Assembly: GCF_051961495.1 (NCBI RefSeq)
Contig: NZ_JBQCDF010000254.1
Span: 1-23,312, forward strand
Origin: Cytophaga sp051961495
Lineage (GTDB): Bacteria > Bacteroidota > Bacteroidia > Cytophagales > Cytophagaceae
Reading direction: 5' to 3'
DNA length: 23,312 nt
Shown: positions 1 to 6,957 of the stretch, piece by piece
How the letters are laid out: the number at the start of each line of letters is the position of its first letter
Numbering within the stretch: position 1 is the first letter of the stretch
Position numbers and translations under genes: made by a program
The notes under the pieces: model-generated
The model's database searches: none
What the model saw: the letters and a program-made list of their open reading frames with translations, nothing else
What the model was told of the DNA's origin: nothing

Positions 1-1
1 A

Positions 2-532
2 AGCTGGGGCGGTACTTTTCATGGAGGTATTCTGTTTAATAAAAAGAAACGCACCAATGGCTATATCCATTTTATGCTCGGTGGTGTACGGGGCAATAAT
101 CCTTCATACACATTCAACGATACAGCAACCACAACACCTAATAACTATTTCAAGACTTCATTGTTCAGCATTGGATACGAACTGCGTATACATATATTAA
201 AAAAAGCATCGTATTCGCTCTATATCAGTCCGGGTGTGGCTTTATTGCGCTACAATCCAAAAGATGAATTTAATAATTCATATTCAAATCAATTTTCCAC
301 GCGTGCCAGAGGTGAAGAATATTCTAACATATCACTGATGTTTCCCATTAAAATAGGCGGAGCTTATTATCTGCAGAATGGATGTGGCATTGGCGTTGAT
401 GCAGGCTTTTTAAATCCCATGACAGATTATATTGATAATATTTCTGATTGGGGAAACCGCAAGAAAAAAGATAATCTGATGCAGATCAATTTATTGATCT
501 ACGTTCCGATAAACAGGAGTACAAAAGAATAA
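2..532 (+). CDS. Outer-membrane beta-barrel protein, 5' end missing
   Basis: The frame is open from base 2, upstream of the first ATG at 74, so this is the C-terminal part (176 residues) of a gene entering from the left. The upstream residues (SWGGTFHGGILFNKKK) continue the same style of protein. The visible part is a series of short amphipathic beta strands with alternating aromatic and small residues, joined by polar turns rich in Asn, Asp and Ser. This is the look of an outer-membrane barrel. A TDYIDNIS segment near the C-terminus resembles a motif common in small Bacteroidota porin-like proteins of the DUF6089/PorG sort; that link is from memory and tentative. No signal peptide can be checked because the N-terminus lies outside the window. 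The gene converges on the sigma factor operon and shares a terminator with it. Specific function unknown. Confidence 0.7.
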   Translation, partial: SWGGTFHGGILFNKKKRTNGYIHFMLGGVRGNNPSYTFNDTATTTPNNYFKTSLFSIGYELRIHILKKASYSLYISPGVALLRYNPKDEFNNSYSNQFSTRARGEEYSNISLMFPIKIGGAYYLQNGCGIGVDAGFLNPMTDYIDNISDWGNRKKKDNLMQINLLIYVPINRSTKE

Positions 533-540
533 AATTAAAA

Positions 541-590
541 AGAGTCCCGATCCCGATCCCGATAGCTATCGGGATCGGGCTCGGGATTCT
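541..590. terminator. Bidirectional intrinsic terminator, 25-bp stem
   Basis: Positions 541-565 pair with 566-590 across a nearly perfect palindrome centred on GATAGCTATC. There is one mismatch (551/580) and one G-T pair (544/587). The arms are built from reiterated CCCGAT units. The right side runs into a T tract (590-597), and the left side is flanked by A-rich sequence that reads as T-rich on the other strand. It sits exactly between two convergent genes, so it can stop both transcripts. Confidence 0.85.
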
Positions 591-595
591 TTTTT

Positions 596-832
596 TTACG
601 CGTGAATCAACTCACGGTTTTCAATATCAATGGTTTCAACAAGCGTTACATCCTGTATCTCTACTCCTATCAGCCATTCGTGGCGGTGCTTCTCATAGAT
701 ATCTGTAAGAACTTCCGGCAAAAAATTGCTGGTATTGGTCATCGTTTCCGAACGGGTTTCATATTCATTTACAAACTCACCATTATTTTTAATGGCAACT
801 TTCAACTGATAGTTTACAATAAATAGTTCCAT
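596..832 (-). CDS. Small conserved-looking protein of a sigma factor operon
   Basis: A 78-residue, rather acidic soluble protein with no signal peptide, no membrane segment and no motif I recognise. The N-terminal third (MELFIVNYQLKVAI) looks like a beta strand pair, and the remainder contains a likely helix with many charged residues. It begins only 5 bp after the stop of the upstream membrane-protein gene, and the terminator at 541-590 follows directly, so it reads as the last gene of the ECF sigma operon. That tight spacing is the main reason to accept it as real. An opposite-strand frame over nearly the same bases has no such context. Function unknown; a role in the sigma factor's signalling is only inferred from position. 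Confidence 0.65.
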   Translation of the reverse strand: MELFIVNYQLKVAIKNNGEFVNEYETRSETMTNTSNFLPEVLTDIYEKHRHEWLIGVEIQDVTLVETIDIENRELIHA

Positions 833-837
833 GATAT

Positions 838-1215
838 TTATTTATTAGGGGTTTCAGTCTGATTGTGTTCATCCTCCGGTCTTGGGTAGCATTTACTGAA
901 GAATTTATTTTTCAGGTTTGAACGTTCCTCATTGGAAAGGTCATTCCACTTTGCTTTCAGGTGCTGCTTCCAGGCTTCACGCGGATTTCCCCCGCCGTGG
1001 CCGCAACAGCAACCGCCTCCTTTACCTTTGAAGCCTCCGAAGAGGATTTTAGACAATAAGATTATACCAAACGTCTGCCAAAGATTAATCTCCGGCCCGT
1101 GAAACAACGCTGGTACAAGCCAGTTCCACAAACTCATGGTAATGTATCCCACCACAAAGATGATCAAGGGAACACCAATTGCTATTTTCGCGATGATAAT
1201 TATTTTATTTTTCAT
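838..1215 (-). CDS. Two-helix membrane protein with Gly/Cys-rich linker, next to ECF sigma factor
   Basis: 125 residues. Two hydrophobic helices are visible at about 5-25 and 42-60, separated by a short loop containing LWNWLVPALFHG. A glycine-rich linker follows with three adjacent cysteines (69-71) and a histidine (73), in the run GGGCCCGHGGG. The rest is a charged, probably helical tail (about 79-110) ending with another Cys at 109. The gene lies 46 bp downstream of the ECF sigma factor gene and 5 bp upstream of a 78-residue gene. Small membrane proteins of this LWNWL...LLSKILFGGF type do recur next to sigma factors in Bacteroidota (family knowledge from memory, no name recalled). An anti-sigma or sensor role is a positional inference, and the Cys/His cluster could bind metal or sense redox state. 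Confidence 0.75.
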   Translation of the reverse strand: MKNKIIIIAKIAIGVPLIIFVVGYITMSLWNWLVPALFHGPEINLWQTFGIILLSKILFGGFKGKGGGCCCGHGGGNPREAWKQHLKAKWNDLSNEERSNLKNKFFSKCYPRPEDEHNQTETPNK

Positions 1216-1261
1216 GACCTTAATGATTTAATAGTTAATCTGATAATTCAATTGCCTGATG

Positions 1262-1816
1262 CTATAGCTCATCATACAATTCCTGTAATTTTTTTCTCAA
1301 CGATAGTATTGCATACCGCTTTCTGGACAATAATGTGTTTACACTGACACCCGTGATTTCGCTGATCTCTTTGAAAGACTTGTCTTCAAACTCGTGCAGC
1401 AACATTACCTGGCGCTGTTCCGGCGGCATCTCTGCCATTGCAACTTCTATTGCTTCCCAGATTACATTACGGGCATAAACATCTTCAGGAGTATTCTTAA
1501 AATCCGGAAGTATATCTTCCAGCATAAGCATTTCTGAATCTTCATTCTTGCCCTGGAAACCTAAGTCTGACCAGGCATCCGGTTTCTTCTTTCTATAGCG
1601 ATCTGTAATCTTATTACGTGCCACAGAAAACAGCCAGGAACTTACTTTGTCAATTGATTCTATGCTGTCGTAAGCAGAAACAAATTGAAAGAATACGTCC
1701 TGCAGGATGTCTTCTGCATCTTCGAGCCGAGATACACGCTTACGGATAAATCCTAACAGGCCCCCGCGCTGGTTCTTAAAAACCTGTTCTATGTGTGCTT
1801 CCTGACTACTTGCCAT
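1262..1816 (-). CDS. RNA polymerase sigma factor, ECF (sigma-70 family)
   Basis: 184 residues from the ATG at 1816. The frame stays open upstream to 1903, but the extra 29 residues are hydrophobic and foreign to the family, so the internal ATG is preferred and gives normal ECF length. Region 2 spans about residues 10-78 and includes the core-binding segment DAEDILQDVF (33-42) and the WLFSVARNKITDRYR promoter-melting segment. Region 4 spans about 127-180, with a helix-turn-helix near 148-170 (KEISEITGVSVNTLLSRKRY). The linker between them is acidic. It should direct core polymerase to a small regulon. No FecR-type or zinc-binding anti-sigma gene is adjacent; the neighbour is a two-helix membrane protein, followed by a 78-residue protein in the same orientation. 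Autoregulation is common in such loci but no promoter motif was recognised here. Confidence 0.93.
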   Translation of the reverse strand: MASSQEAHIEQVFKNQRGGLLGFIRKRVSRLEDAEDILQDVFFQFVSAYDSIESIDKVSSWLFSVARNKITDRYRKKKPDAWSDLGFQGKNEDSEMLMLEDILPDFKNTPEDVYARNVIWEAIEVAMAEMPPEQRQVMLLHEFEDKSFKEISEITGVSVNTLLSRKRYAILSLRKKLQELYDEL

Positions 1817-1924
1817 TTTTACTTTTGAATTCCTTCTACAGAATAGTCGAACTGCTGAAAAAAATATTGTATAAAGATTAAAAATAATTCCCAGAACAAC
1901 CAAAAATCACTGATTTACAATAAT

Positions 1925-2395
1925 TTAAAAGCCACTCCATTTCAAAAAAGAAGAAAAAACCACACAACTTATCATTATCAGAATTGGAATTATTAGAAAG
2001 CTCAGCATAACTTCATTCTTACTTATAACTTTTTTAACCGAGTCATGCCGGATAATTTTAACTTTTTCATTTATAGAAAGCGGTGTGTATTGGGTTATAA
2101 CAAAAGAGAATAACTCCCCCCTTATTGCTACTTCAATTGCATGTATCGTTGAAAAGATATAAGTGCTCCGTTTTATATATCTCACGTCTGTTATTATACC
2201 TTCATCACCATCTTTTAAATAATAAAAACTTGTTTTTCTACCAAGTTTAACGATCATAAACATATTAAATAATATTAATGCAGGTATAAATAGTTTGAGA
2301 TATCCCAATACACAAATAACAAGACCGATAAATGCTGACGCCAATATGATCCGTTGATCCGCAGACGCTTTTCTCCAAAGATGTTTTATATCCAT
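1925..2395 (-). CDS. Small integral membrane protein of unknown function
   Basis: 156 residues from the ATG at 2395; the frame could also begin at 2419, adding 8 residues. I prefer 2395 because MDIKHLWRK is a better N-terminus before the membrane hairpin. Two hydrophobic helices lie near residues 17-50, then a soluble region of about 75 residues with a beta-rich pattern (DGDEGIITDVRYIKRSTY, then SFVITQYTPLSINEKVKII), then a final hydrophobic helix near 130-150. This helix-hairpin, domain, helix layout loosely recalls DUF3592-type proteins, but I cannot confirm it. It follows the CDF transporter gene by 33 bp on the same strand, so the two are probably co-transcribed. No terminator was found after it. 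Function unknown. Confidence 0.65.
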   Translation of the reverse strand: MDIKHLWRKASADQRIILASAFIGLVICVLGYLKLFIPALILFNMFMIVKLGRKTSFYYLKDGDEGIITDVRYIKRSTYIFSTIHAIEVAIRGELFSFVITQYTPLSINEKVKIIRHDSVKKVISKNEVMLSFLIIPILIMISCVVFSSFLKWSGF

Positions 2396-2428
2396 ATTTC
2401 TCCTAATCAATATACACAATACAAGTAC

Positions 2429-3331
2429 TCACTTAACCCTGTTAAACAAAAACGATATTTTATTGTCAGGCGTAATTTCATTTAAAATTTCTTCTCCTTT
2501 TGTGCGGATCACCATGTAATCCAATGCGATCGGTTCATCGTCTTCATGTACAAACAATTCAATATTCACCCACAACACGCCTCCTACCTGTAATACCGTA
2601 AATACCGGTGCGTACTTATCAATGTGTGTGATCTTTTCAGTAAAAGCCTGGATGATCTTTGCCTGCAGCTCTTTATCGATCGATGATACAGACAGCAACT
2701 TTACATTTTCAGAAAATAAAACAATCGGGTAATACGCCATGGCAATTGAAAAGATTATGCAAAACACCGGATCGACATAATCTGCATAGGCTTTGTAGGC
2801 CGTAAACTGCAGACAATACGAAAACGCAACAGCAAGTACAATCGACAGATTGAAAAAGATATCAGTCTTCCAGTCCAGCGCATCGGTCTTTAGTAAAGCC
2901 GAACCGATTTTTTTACCACGGCTATTAATGACTATATAAGCTACCAGATTAAAGAACAAGGTAACAAGTGCATAGAGAAACATGATGCCATGTGCTGTGG
3001 GCTCCGGGCCGTTAAAAATACTTCCCAGCGATTCTCCGATCGCTTTGATACAAATCAGAATAACCATGAAGCTGCGTATCAGATTCAGTACAGGTACATA
3101 ACCGGCAAAACCCAGCGGATGGTTTTCATCTTTGGGCTTCTCTTTCAACCTGGATATGTATATCGTCACAAGTCCAATAATGGCGCTGATTACATAAGAG
3201 CCCGCATCTACTTCAATAATATTAGACTCGGTAAGTTCATTAAAAATAAGACTGCATACCATCAAGGCCAGTACGATGTAGAATGAAAAAAGCAGCGAAT
3301 GGTATTCGATCTTACTGTTGTTGGCAATCAT
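2429..3331 (-). CDS. Divergent cation diffusion facilitator (CDF) family transporter
   Basis: 300 residues from the ATG at 3331. A longer reading from 3418 would run through the parE terminator and is rejected. About six membrane helices fill residues 12-210, followed by a soluble C-terminal domain (about 213-300) of the CDF cytoplasmic type. The family normally exports Zn, Mn, Fe or Co in exchange for protons. Family landmarks are HPLGFAGY after helix 2 (71-78) and DYVDPVFCII near helix 6. The metal site is altered: helix 2 has D42-x3-Y46 where classic members have DxxxD, and helix 5 has D153-x3-D157 where YiiP has HxxxD. Substrate is therefore uncertain, and transport of another ion is possible. 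It is the first gene of a leftward pair with a small membrane protein. Confidence 0.8.
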   Translation of the reverse strand: MIANNSKIEYHSLLFSFYIVLALMVCSLIFNELTESNIIEVDAGSYVISAIIGLVTIYISRLKEKPKDENHPLGFAGYVPVLNLIRSFMVILICIKAIGESLGSIFNGPEPTAHGIMFLYALVTLFFNLVAYIVINSRGKKIGSALLKTDALDWKTDIFFNLSIVLAVAFSYCLQFTAYKAYADYVDPVFCIIFSIAMAYYPIVLFSENVKLLSVSSIDKELQAKIIQAFTEKITHIDKYAPVFTVLQVGGVLWVNIELFVHEDDEPIALDYMVIRTKGEEILNEITPDNKISFLFNRVK

Positions 3332-3406
3332 ACAAATGGGGATTATAAAACTACAATTAAGAGTTAATAAAAAAGAATCAGAATAATATTGAATGTGTAA
3401 ATATAA

Positions 3407-3447
3407 AAAAAAGCACACACCGGAATTCCTTCGATGTGTGCTTTTTT
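3407..3447 (-). terminator. Intrinsic terminator of parE
   Basis: A 13-bp perfect stem: 3407-3419 (A-run then GCACACA) pairs with 3435-3447 (TGTGTGC then T-run), enclosing a 15-nt loop. Read on the minus strand it ends in a U tract, 17 bp after the parE stop codon. Its symmetry would allow some action in both directions. Confidence 0.85.
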
Positions 3448-3464
3448 AAAAGATCTGTGTTAAA

Positions 3465-5351
3465 TTATTCAACAACTTCCGCTGCTACTTTCTCTTCTTC
3501 AATCACTGGTGCGTCTTTTTCAATTTTCAGATTTTCAATAATGAATTGCTGACGCTCCGGCGTATTCTTACCCATGTAGTATGCAAGCAACTTCGGGATA
3601 GTAATTTCTTTGGTCAGAATAATCGGGTCCAGGCGGATGTTCTCGCCGATGAAGTGACCGAACTCATCCGGAGAGATCTCTCCCAAGCCCTTGAATCGGG
3701 TAATCTCAGGCTTAGAACCAAGCTTTGCAATTGCCTTTTGCTTTTCTTCTTCGCTGTAGCAATAGATGGTTTCCTTTTTATTACGAACTCTGAAGAGCGG
3801 TGTATCTAAAATAAACAAGTGACCGTTACGCACCAGATCCGGGAAGAACTGCAGGAAGAATGTCATCAATAATAAACGGATGTGCATGCCGTCCACATCG
3901 GCATCGGTAGCGATAACCACATTCTTATAACGCAGACCTTCCAGACCATCTTCAATATTCAAGGCATGCTGCAGCAGGTTGAATTCTTCGTTCTCATAAA
4001 CGATTTTCTTCGTCAGTCCGAAACTGTTCAACGGCTTGCCGCGCAAGCTGAATACCGCCTGTGTTTCTACCTTACGGGACTTTGTAATAGAACCGCTGGC
4101 AGAATCCCCCTCGGTAATGAACAAGGTTGACTCGTAACGCTTATCCGATTTCTCATCATCCAAATGGTAACGGCAGTCACGTAGTTTTTTGTTGTGCAGG
4201 TTGGCTTTCTTCGCACGGTCGTTAGCCAGTTTTTTAATACCGGCAATATCTTTACGTTCACGCTCAGATTGCAGGATGCGCTTTAACAATGCATCTGCAG
4301 CTGCTGCGTTCTGGTGCAGGTAATTATCCAGTTCACGCTTTACAAAATCGTTCACGAAGTTACGTACGGTAGGTCCGTCGTGCGCAATGTTCTGCGATCC
4401 GAGTTTCGTTTTTGTCTGTGATTCGAATACAGGTTCCTGTACACGTATGGCAATAGCTCCAATGATCGATGAACGGACATCGGAAGCATCAAAATCTTTT
4501 TTATAATATTCCCTTACGGTTTTAACAACCGCTTCTCTGAAGGCTGCTAAATGCGTTCCACCTTGTGTGGTATACTGACCGTTCACAAAGGAATAATATT
4601 CTTCGCCGTATTGTTCACCGTGTGTTAAACAGATTTCAATATCATGGCCCTTCAAATGAATAAACGGATAACGGATGGATTCCACATCAGCTTTGCGCTT
4701 CAACAGATCCAATAAACCATTTTCAGAATAATACTTAACACCGTTATAGTTGATCGTTAAACCTGCATTCAGGAAAGCATAGTTCCACAGCTGCTCTTCC
4801 AGAAATTCCGGAATGAAATAAAAATTCTTGAAGATGGTATTATCCGGCGTGAAGGTGATCATCGTACCATTCTTTTCAGTCGTTGCTGCTTCCCTGTGGT
4901 CTTTTACCAATTCACCTTTTTCAAACTCAGCAACTTTAGTTCTGCCGTCGCGGATAGATTGAACTCTGAAATAGGCAGACAATGCATTCACCGCTTTCGT
5001 ACCGACACCATTCAAACCAACCGATTTCTGGAACGCACCACTATCGTATTTACCACCGGTATTAATCTTAGAGACGCAATCAATCACTTTACCCAACGGG
5101 ATCCCGCGGCCATAATCACGTACTTCAACTTTCTTATCGGTGATGACAATATCAATCTGCTTGCCATTCCCCATCATGTGTTCATCAATGGAGTTGTCAA
5201 TAATCTCTTTTACAAGTACATAAATACCATCGTCCTGAGCGGAACCATCACCCAATTTTCCGATGTACATACCCGGTCTTAAACGGATATGTTCTTTCCA
5301 ATCGAGTGAACGGATACTATCTTCGGTATATACTGGTTTTTCAGCTGCCAT
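3465..5351 (-). CDS. parE: DNA topoisomerase IV subunit B
   Basis: 628 residues, the normal length for ParE and shorter than proteobacterial GyrB. It supplies the ATP-driven gate of the enzyme that decatenates daughter chromosomes. In order: a GHKL ATPase domain with the Mg-binding Asn in EIIDNSIDE (N53), DYGRGIP (79-85) and GLNGVGTKAVNALS; a transducer domain with the QTK loop lysine in QTKTKLGS; and a TOPRIM domain with FITEGDSASG (about 410-419) and ATDADVDGMH (about 481-490). The C-terminal tail is Glu/Val rich. The type IIA TOPRIM layout without a long insert, together with LRPGMYIG at the N-terminus, supports ParE over GyrB. parC is not in the window. The gene is transcribed alone, divergent from a secreted orphan, and ends at a strong terminator. 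Confidence 0.95.
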   Translation of the reverse strand: MAAEKPVYTEDSIRSLDWKEHIRLRPGMYIGKLGDGSAQDDGIYVLVKEIIDNSIDEHMMGNGKQIDIVITDKKVEVRDYGRGIPLGKVIDCVSKINTGGKYDSGAFQKSVGLNGVGTKAVNALSAYFRVQSIRDGRTKVAEFEKGELVKDHREAATTEKNGTMITFTPDNTIFKNFYFIPEFLEEQLWNYAFLNAGLTINYNGVKYYSENGLLDLLKRKADVESIRYPFIHLKGHDIEICLTHGEQYGEEYYSFVNGQYTTQGGTHLAAFREAVVKTVREYYKKDFDASDVRSSIIGAIAIRVQEPVFESQTKTKLGSQNIAHDGPTVRNFVNDFVKRELDNYLHQNAAAADALLKRILQSERERKDIAGIKKLANDRAKKANLHNKKLRDCRYHLDDEKSDKRYESTLFITEGDSASGSITKSRKVETQAVFSLRGKPLNSFGLTKKIVYENEEFNLLQHALNIEDGLEGLRYKNVVIATDADVDGMHIRLLLMTFFLQFFPDLVRNGHLFILDTPLFRVRNKKETIYCYSEEEKQKAIAKLGSKPEITRFKGLGEISPDEFGHFIGENIRLDPIILTKEITIPKLLAYYMGKNTPERQQFIIENLKIEKDAPVIEEEKVAAEVVE

Positions 5352-5518
5352 GTGGGAATTGGTCTTTTATTAAGTCGCAGGAACAATTTACAAAAAATCT
5401 CTGAGGGGTAAAGGCCGGATTATCCACAGCAGATCAGGGCTTTCGTTAAATTTGATTAAACAACTAACTATGAATAGGATAAGTTTTTCATTGTATACCA
5501 TATTTTGAACAACTTAGC

Positions 5519-5526
5519 TATCTTTG
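5519..5526 (+). promoter_or_regulatory. Possible -7 box (TATCTTTG) for the secreted orphan gene
   Basis: TATCTTTG fits the Bacteroidota TAnnTTTG -7 consensus and lies 21 bp before the ATG at 5548, giving a short leader. The -33 element is weak: a TTG at 5491-5493 is about 25 bp away, longer than usual. Confidence 0.4.
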
Positions 5527-5547
5527 GCTAATCGATTCTTTTCCCCA

Positions 5548-6387
5548 ATGAAAAAAATTACCTTATTCTTCTTTTTAGCCGTGACATATTTTACTGCATG
5601 GTCTCAATCTATTCCGCCGCTGGATTCACTATTGCGTGTTCCGGGCTTGTATCTCATTGCTTATCCGGATGATGGTCCTAAAGAAGCCCTGAAAGGATTG
5701 AAACCTCTCTTTTGTAAAGACCAGGCTGTTATCAGCACTTTCTTTCATGCCATGGAACTGAAGCCAGACACCAGCTGCACTGGAAATGCTTATTACAACT
5801 ACATCATTCATTTTTCTTCGGATCATGAACCATTGGACTGGGTTGGATTATGTTTTAATAAAAAGCAAAAAGATGACACGCCTACCCTGAATAATGGCAA
5901 GGATGAATATTATTCCTTTAACCCAAAATCACTTTCCTACCTGAAAGATCATTCTACCGTTATCAAAGAACAGACTTATACATGCATGACGCTACAGAAG
6001 TCCAGGGAGTTCTACAGTTTTCTGAAGCAAACGCCGGAGACCTATTTTTATTCAGATATCAGAAATGATGTTTACACAAAATATAATGGTGCGGTTCTCT
6101 TACAATTTGAATATGCGGATACATTACGTTTTGAAGAAGGAGAAAAATACATTCAGGAGAGAATAAAAACAATCTCTTCTTCCACTGATTATTATTATCA
6201 TTTACGAGAAGCTAACTGGCACAAACCAGGGTTTACAACAGAGAAAATTCTTTTACATATTAATCAGGAAAACTTATTGCCTGGTGCAGCCTCCTATACC
6301 ATCCAGCCCTGGAGTTCCTACGGTTCCATAACCTTCAGAGTTTATAGCAACCAGTCCAAAACGATCGAAACTTATTTCAAAAAATAA
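5548..6387 (+). CDS. Secreted protein of unknown function
   Basis: 279 residues from the ATG at 5548. A TTG at 5524 is in frame, but it overlaps a plausible -7 box, and starting at 5548 puts a clean signal peptide at the N-terminus (MKKITLFFFLAVTYFTAWSQ, cleavage after about residue 20). The mature part is mixed alpha/beta and Tyr-rich, with two cysteines near residues 54 and 76 of the full protein. I recognise no domain, no lipobox and no T9SS tail, so a periplasmic location is the simplest reading. It is transcribed away from parE and convergent with the cyclophilin gene, with a terminator between them. Probably a single-gene unit. Function unknown. Confidence 0.75.
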   Translation: MKKITLFFFLAVTYFTAWSQSIPPLDSLLRVPGLYLIAYPDDGPKEALKGLKPLFCKDQAVISTFFHAMELKPDTSCTGNAYYNYIIHFSSDHEPLDWVGLCFNKKQKDDTPTLNNGKDEYYSFNPKSLSYLKDHSTVIKEQTYTCMTLQKSREFYSFLKQTPETYFYSDIRNDVYTKYNGAVLLQFEYADTLRFEEGEKYIQERIKTISSSTDYYYHLREANWHKPGFTTEKILLHINQENLLPGAASYTIQPWSSYGSITFRVYSNQSKTIETYFKK

Positions 6388-6410
6388 AAAACATTCGCTC
6401 ATATAAAATA

Positions 6411-6445
6411 AAAAGCCCTGCCTCTATTACAGAAGCATGGCTTTT
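6411..6445. terminator. Bidirectional intrinsic terminator
   Basis: An 11-bp stem with one mismatch (6411-6421 with 6435-6445, AAAAGCC...GGCTTTT) and a 13-nt loop lies between convergent genes. It has T-rich tails on both strands. Confidence 0.7.
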
Positions 6446-6465
6446 CCATTTTATACTAAACTTGA

Positions 6466-6900
6466 TCAGTTGTTGATAACGATCTTCTGAATTTTATCTC
6501 CCTGTCTGATCTGATCAACAATCTCAACACCTTCGGTAACTTTACCAAAACATGTATGAACACCATCCAGGTGGCTCGTATTTTTACGGCTGTGGCAAAT
6601 AAAAAACTGCGAACCGCCAGTATCTTTACCTCTGTGTGCCATTGACAATATGCCGCGATCGTGACGCTGACTTGGATTTTTTGTTTCACACTTAATTGAA
6701 TATCCCGGTCCGCCGGCACCTGTACCATCCGGACAACCGCCCTGAATCATAAAGTCCGGAATAACGCGGTGGAATTTTAATCCATCATAATATCCGCTTT
6801 TTGCCAGCTTAACAAAGTTGGCTACTGTAATCGGGGTATCCTGATCAAAGAATTCTACTTTCATTACACCTTTATCGGTGTGTATTTCTCCAGTTGTCAT
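6466..6900 (-). CDS. Cyclophilin-type peptidyl-prolyl cis-trans isomerase
   Basis: 144 residues with no signal peptide, so a cytoplasmic PpiB-like enzyme that speeds proline isomerisation during protein folding. The single cyclophilin domain fills the whole protein. Active-site residues are in place: R45 in FHRVIPDF, F50, Q53 in MIQGG, the GSQFFI strand and the late His in HLDGVHTCFGKV. The position of human CypA Trp121, which contacts cyclosporin, is a His here, suggesting low drug sensitivity, as in many bacterial cyclophilins. The start codon gives the expected MTTGEIHTDKGVMKVEFF opening. It lies 57 bp downstream of the WG-repeat gene on the same strand, but a possible -7 box in the gap suggests its own promoter. 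Confidence 0.95.
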   Translation of the reverse strand: MTTGEIHTDKGVMKVEFFDQDTPITVANFVKLAKSGYYDGLKFHRVIPDFMIQGGCPDGTGAGGPGYSIKCETKNPSQRHDRGILSMAHRGKDTGGSQFFICHSRKNTSHLDGVHTCFGKVTEGVEIVDQIRQGDKIQKIVINN

Positions 6901-6916
6901 ATGTAAGTTATTTTAA

Positions 6917-6924
6917 CAAAAATA
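6917..6924 (-). promoter_or_regulatory. Possible -7 box (TATTTTTG) for the cyclophilin gene
   Basis: On the minus strand this reads TATTTTTG, matching TAnnTTTG, 16 bp before the ATG at 6900. No convincing -33 element was found, so this could be chance in AT-rich DNA. Confidence 0.3.
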
Positions 6925-6957
6925 CGACTTTTTGAATAAAAGTAACCTATTGAACAA

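Noticed and set aside
2395..2419. Longer N-terminus (MCILIRRN) for the small membrane protein.
   Set aside because: Adds an odd Cys/Arg stretch; the ATG at 2395 gives a normal N-terminus. Not decisive, but the shorter form is preferred.
4896..5282. Plus-strand open frame of 128 codons antisense to parE.
   Set aside because: Antisense to the conserved ATPase domain; the translated sequence shows no family pattern, and its openness follows from parE codon use.
5420..5428. Perfect DnaA box (TTATCCACA) upstream of parE, suggesting a replication origin.
   Set aside because: Only one box is visible, with no cluster of further boxes and no dnaA, dnaN or similar neighbour. One exact 9-mer in this length of DNA is not strong evidence. 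It could still be a DnaA regulatory site for parE.
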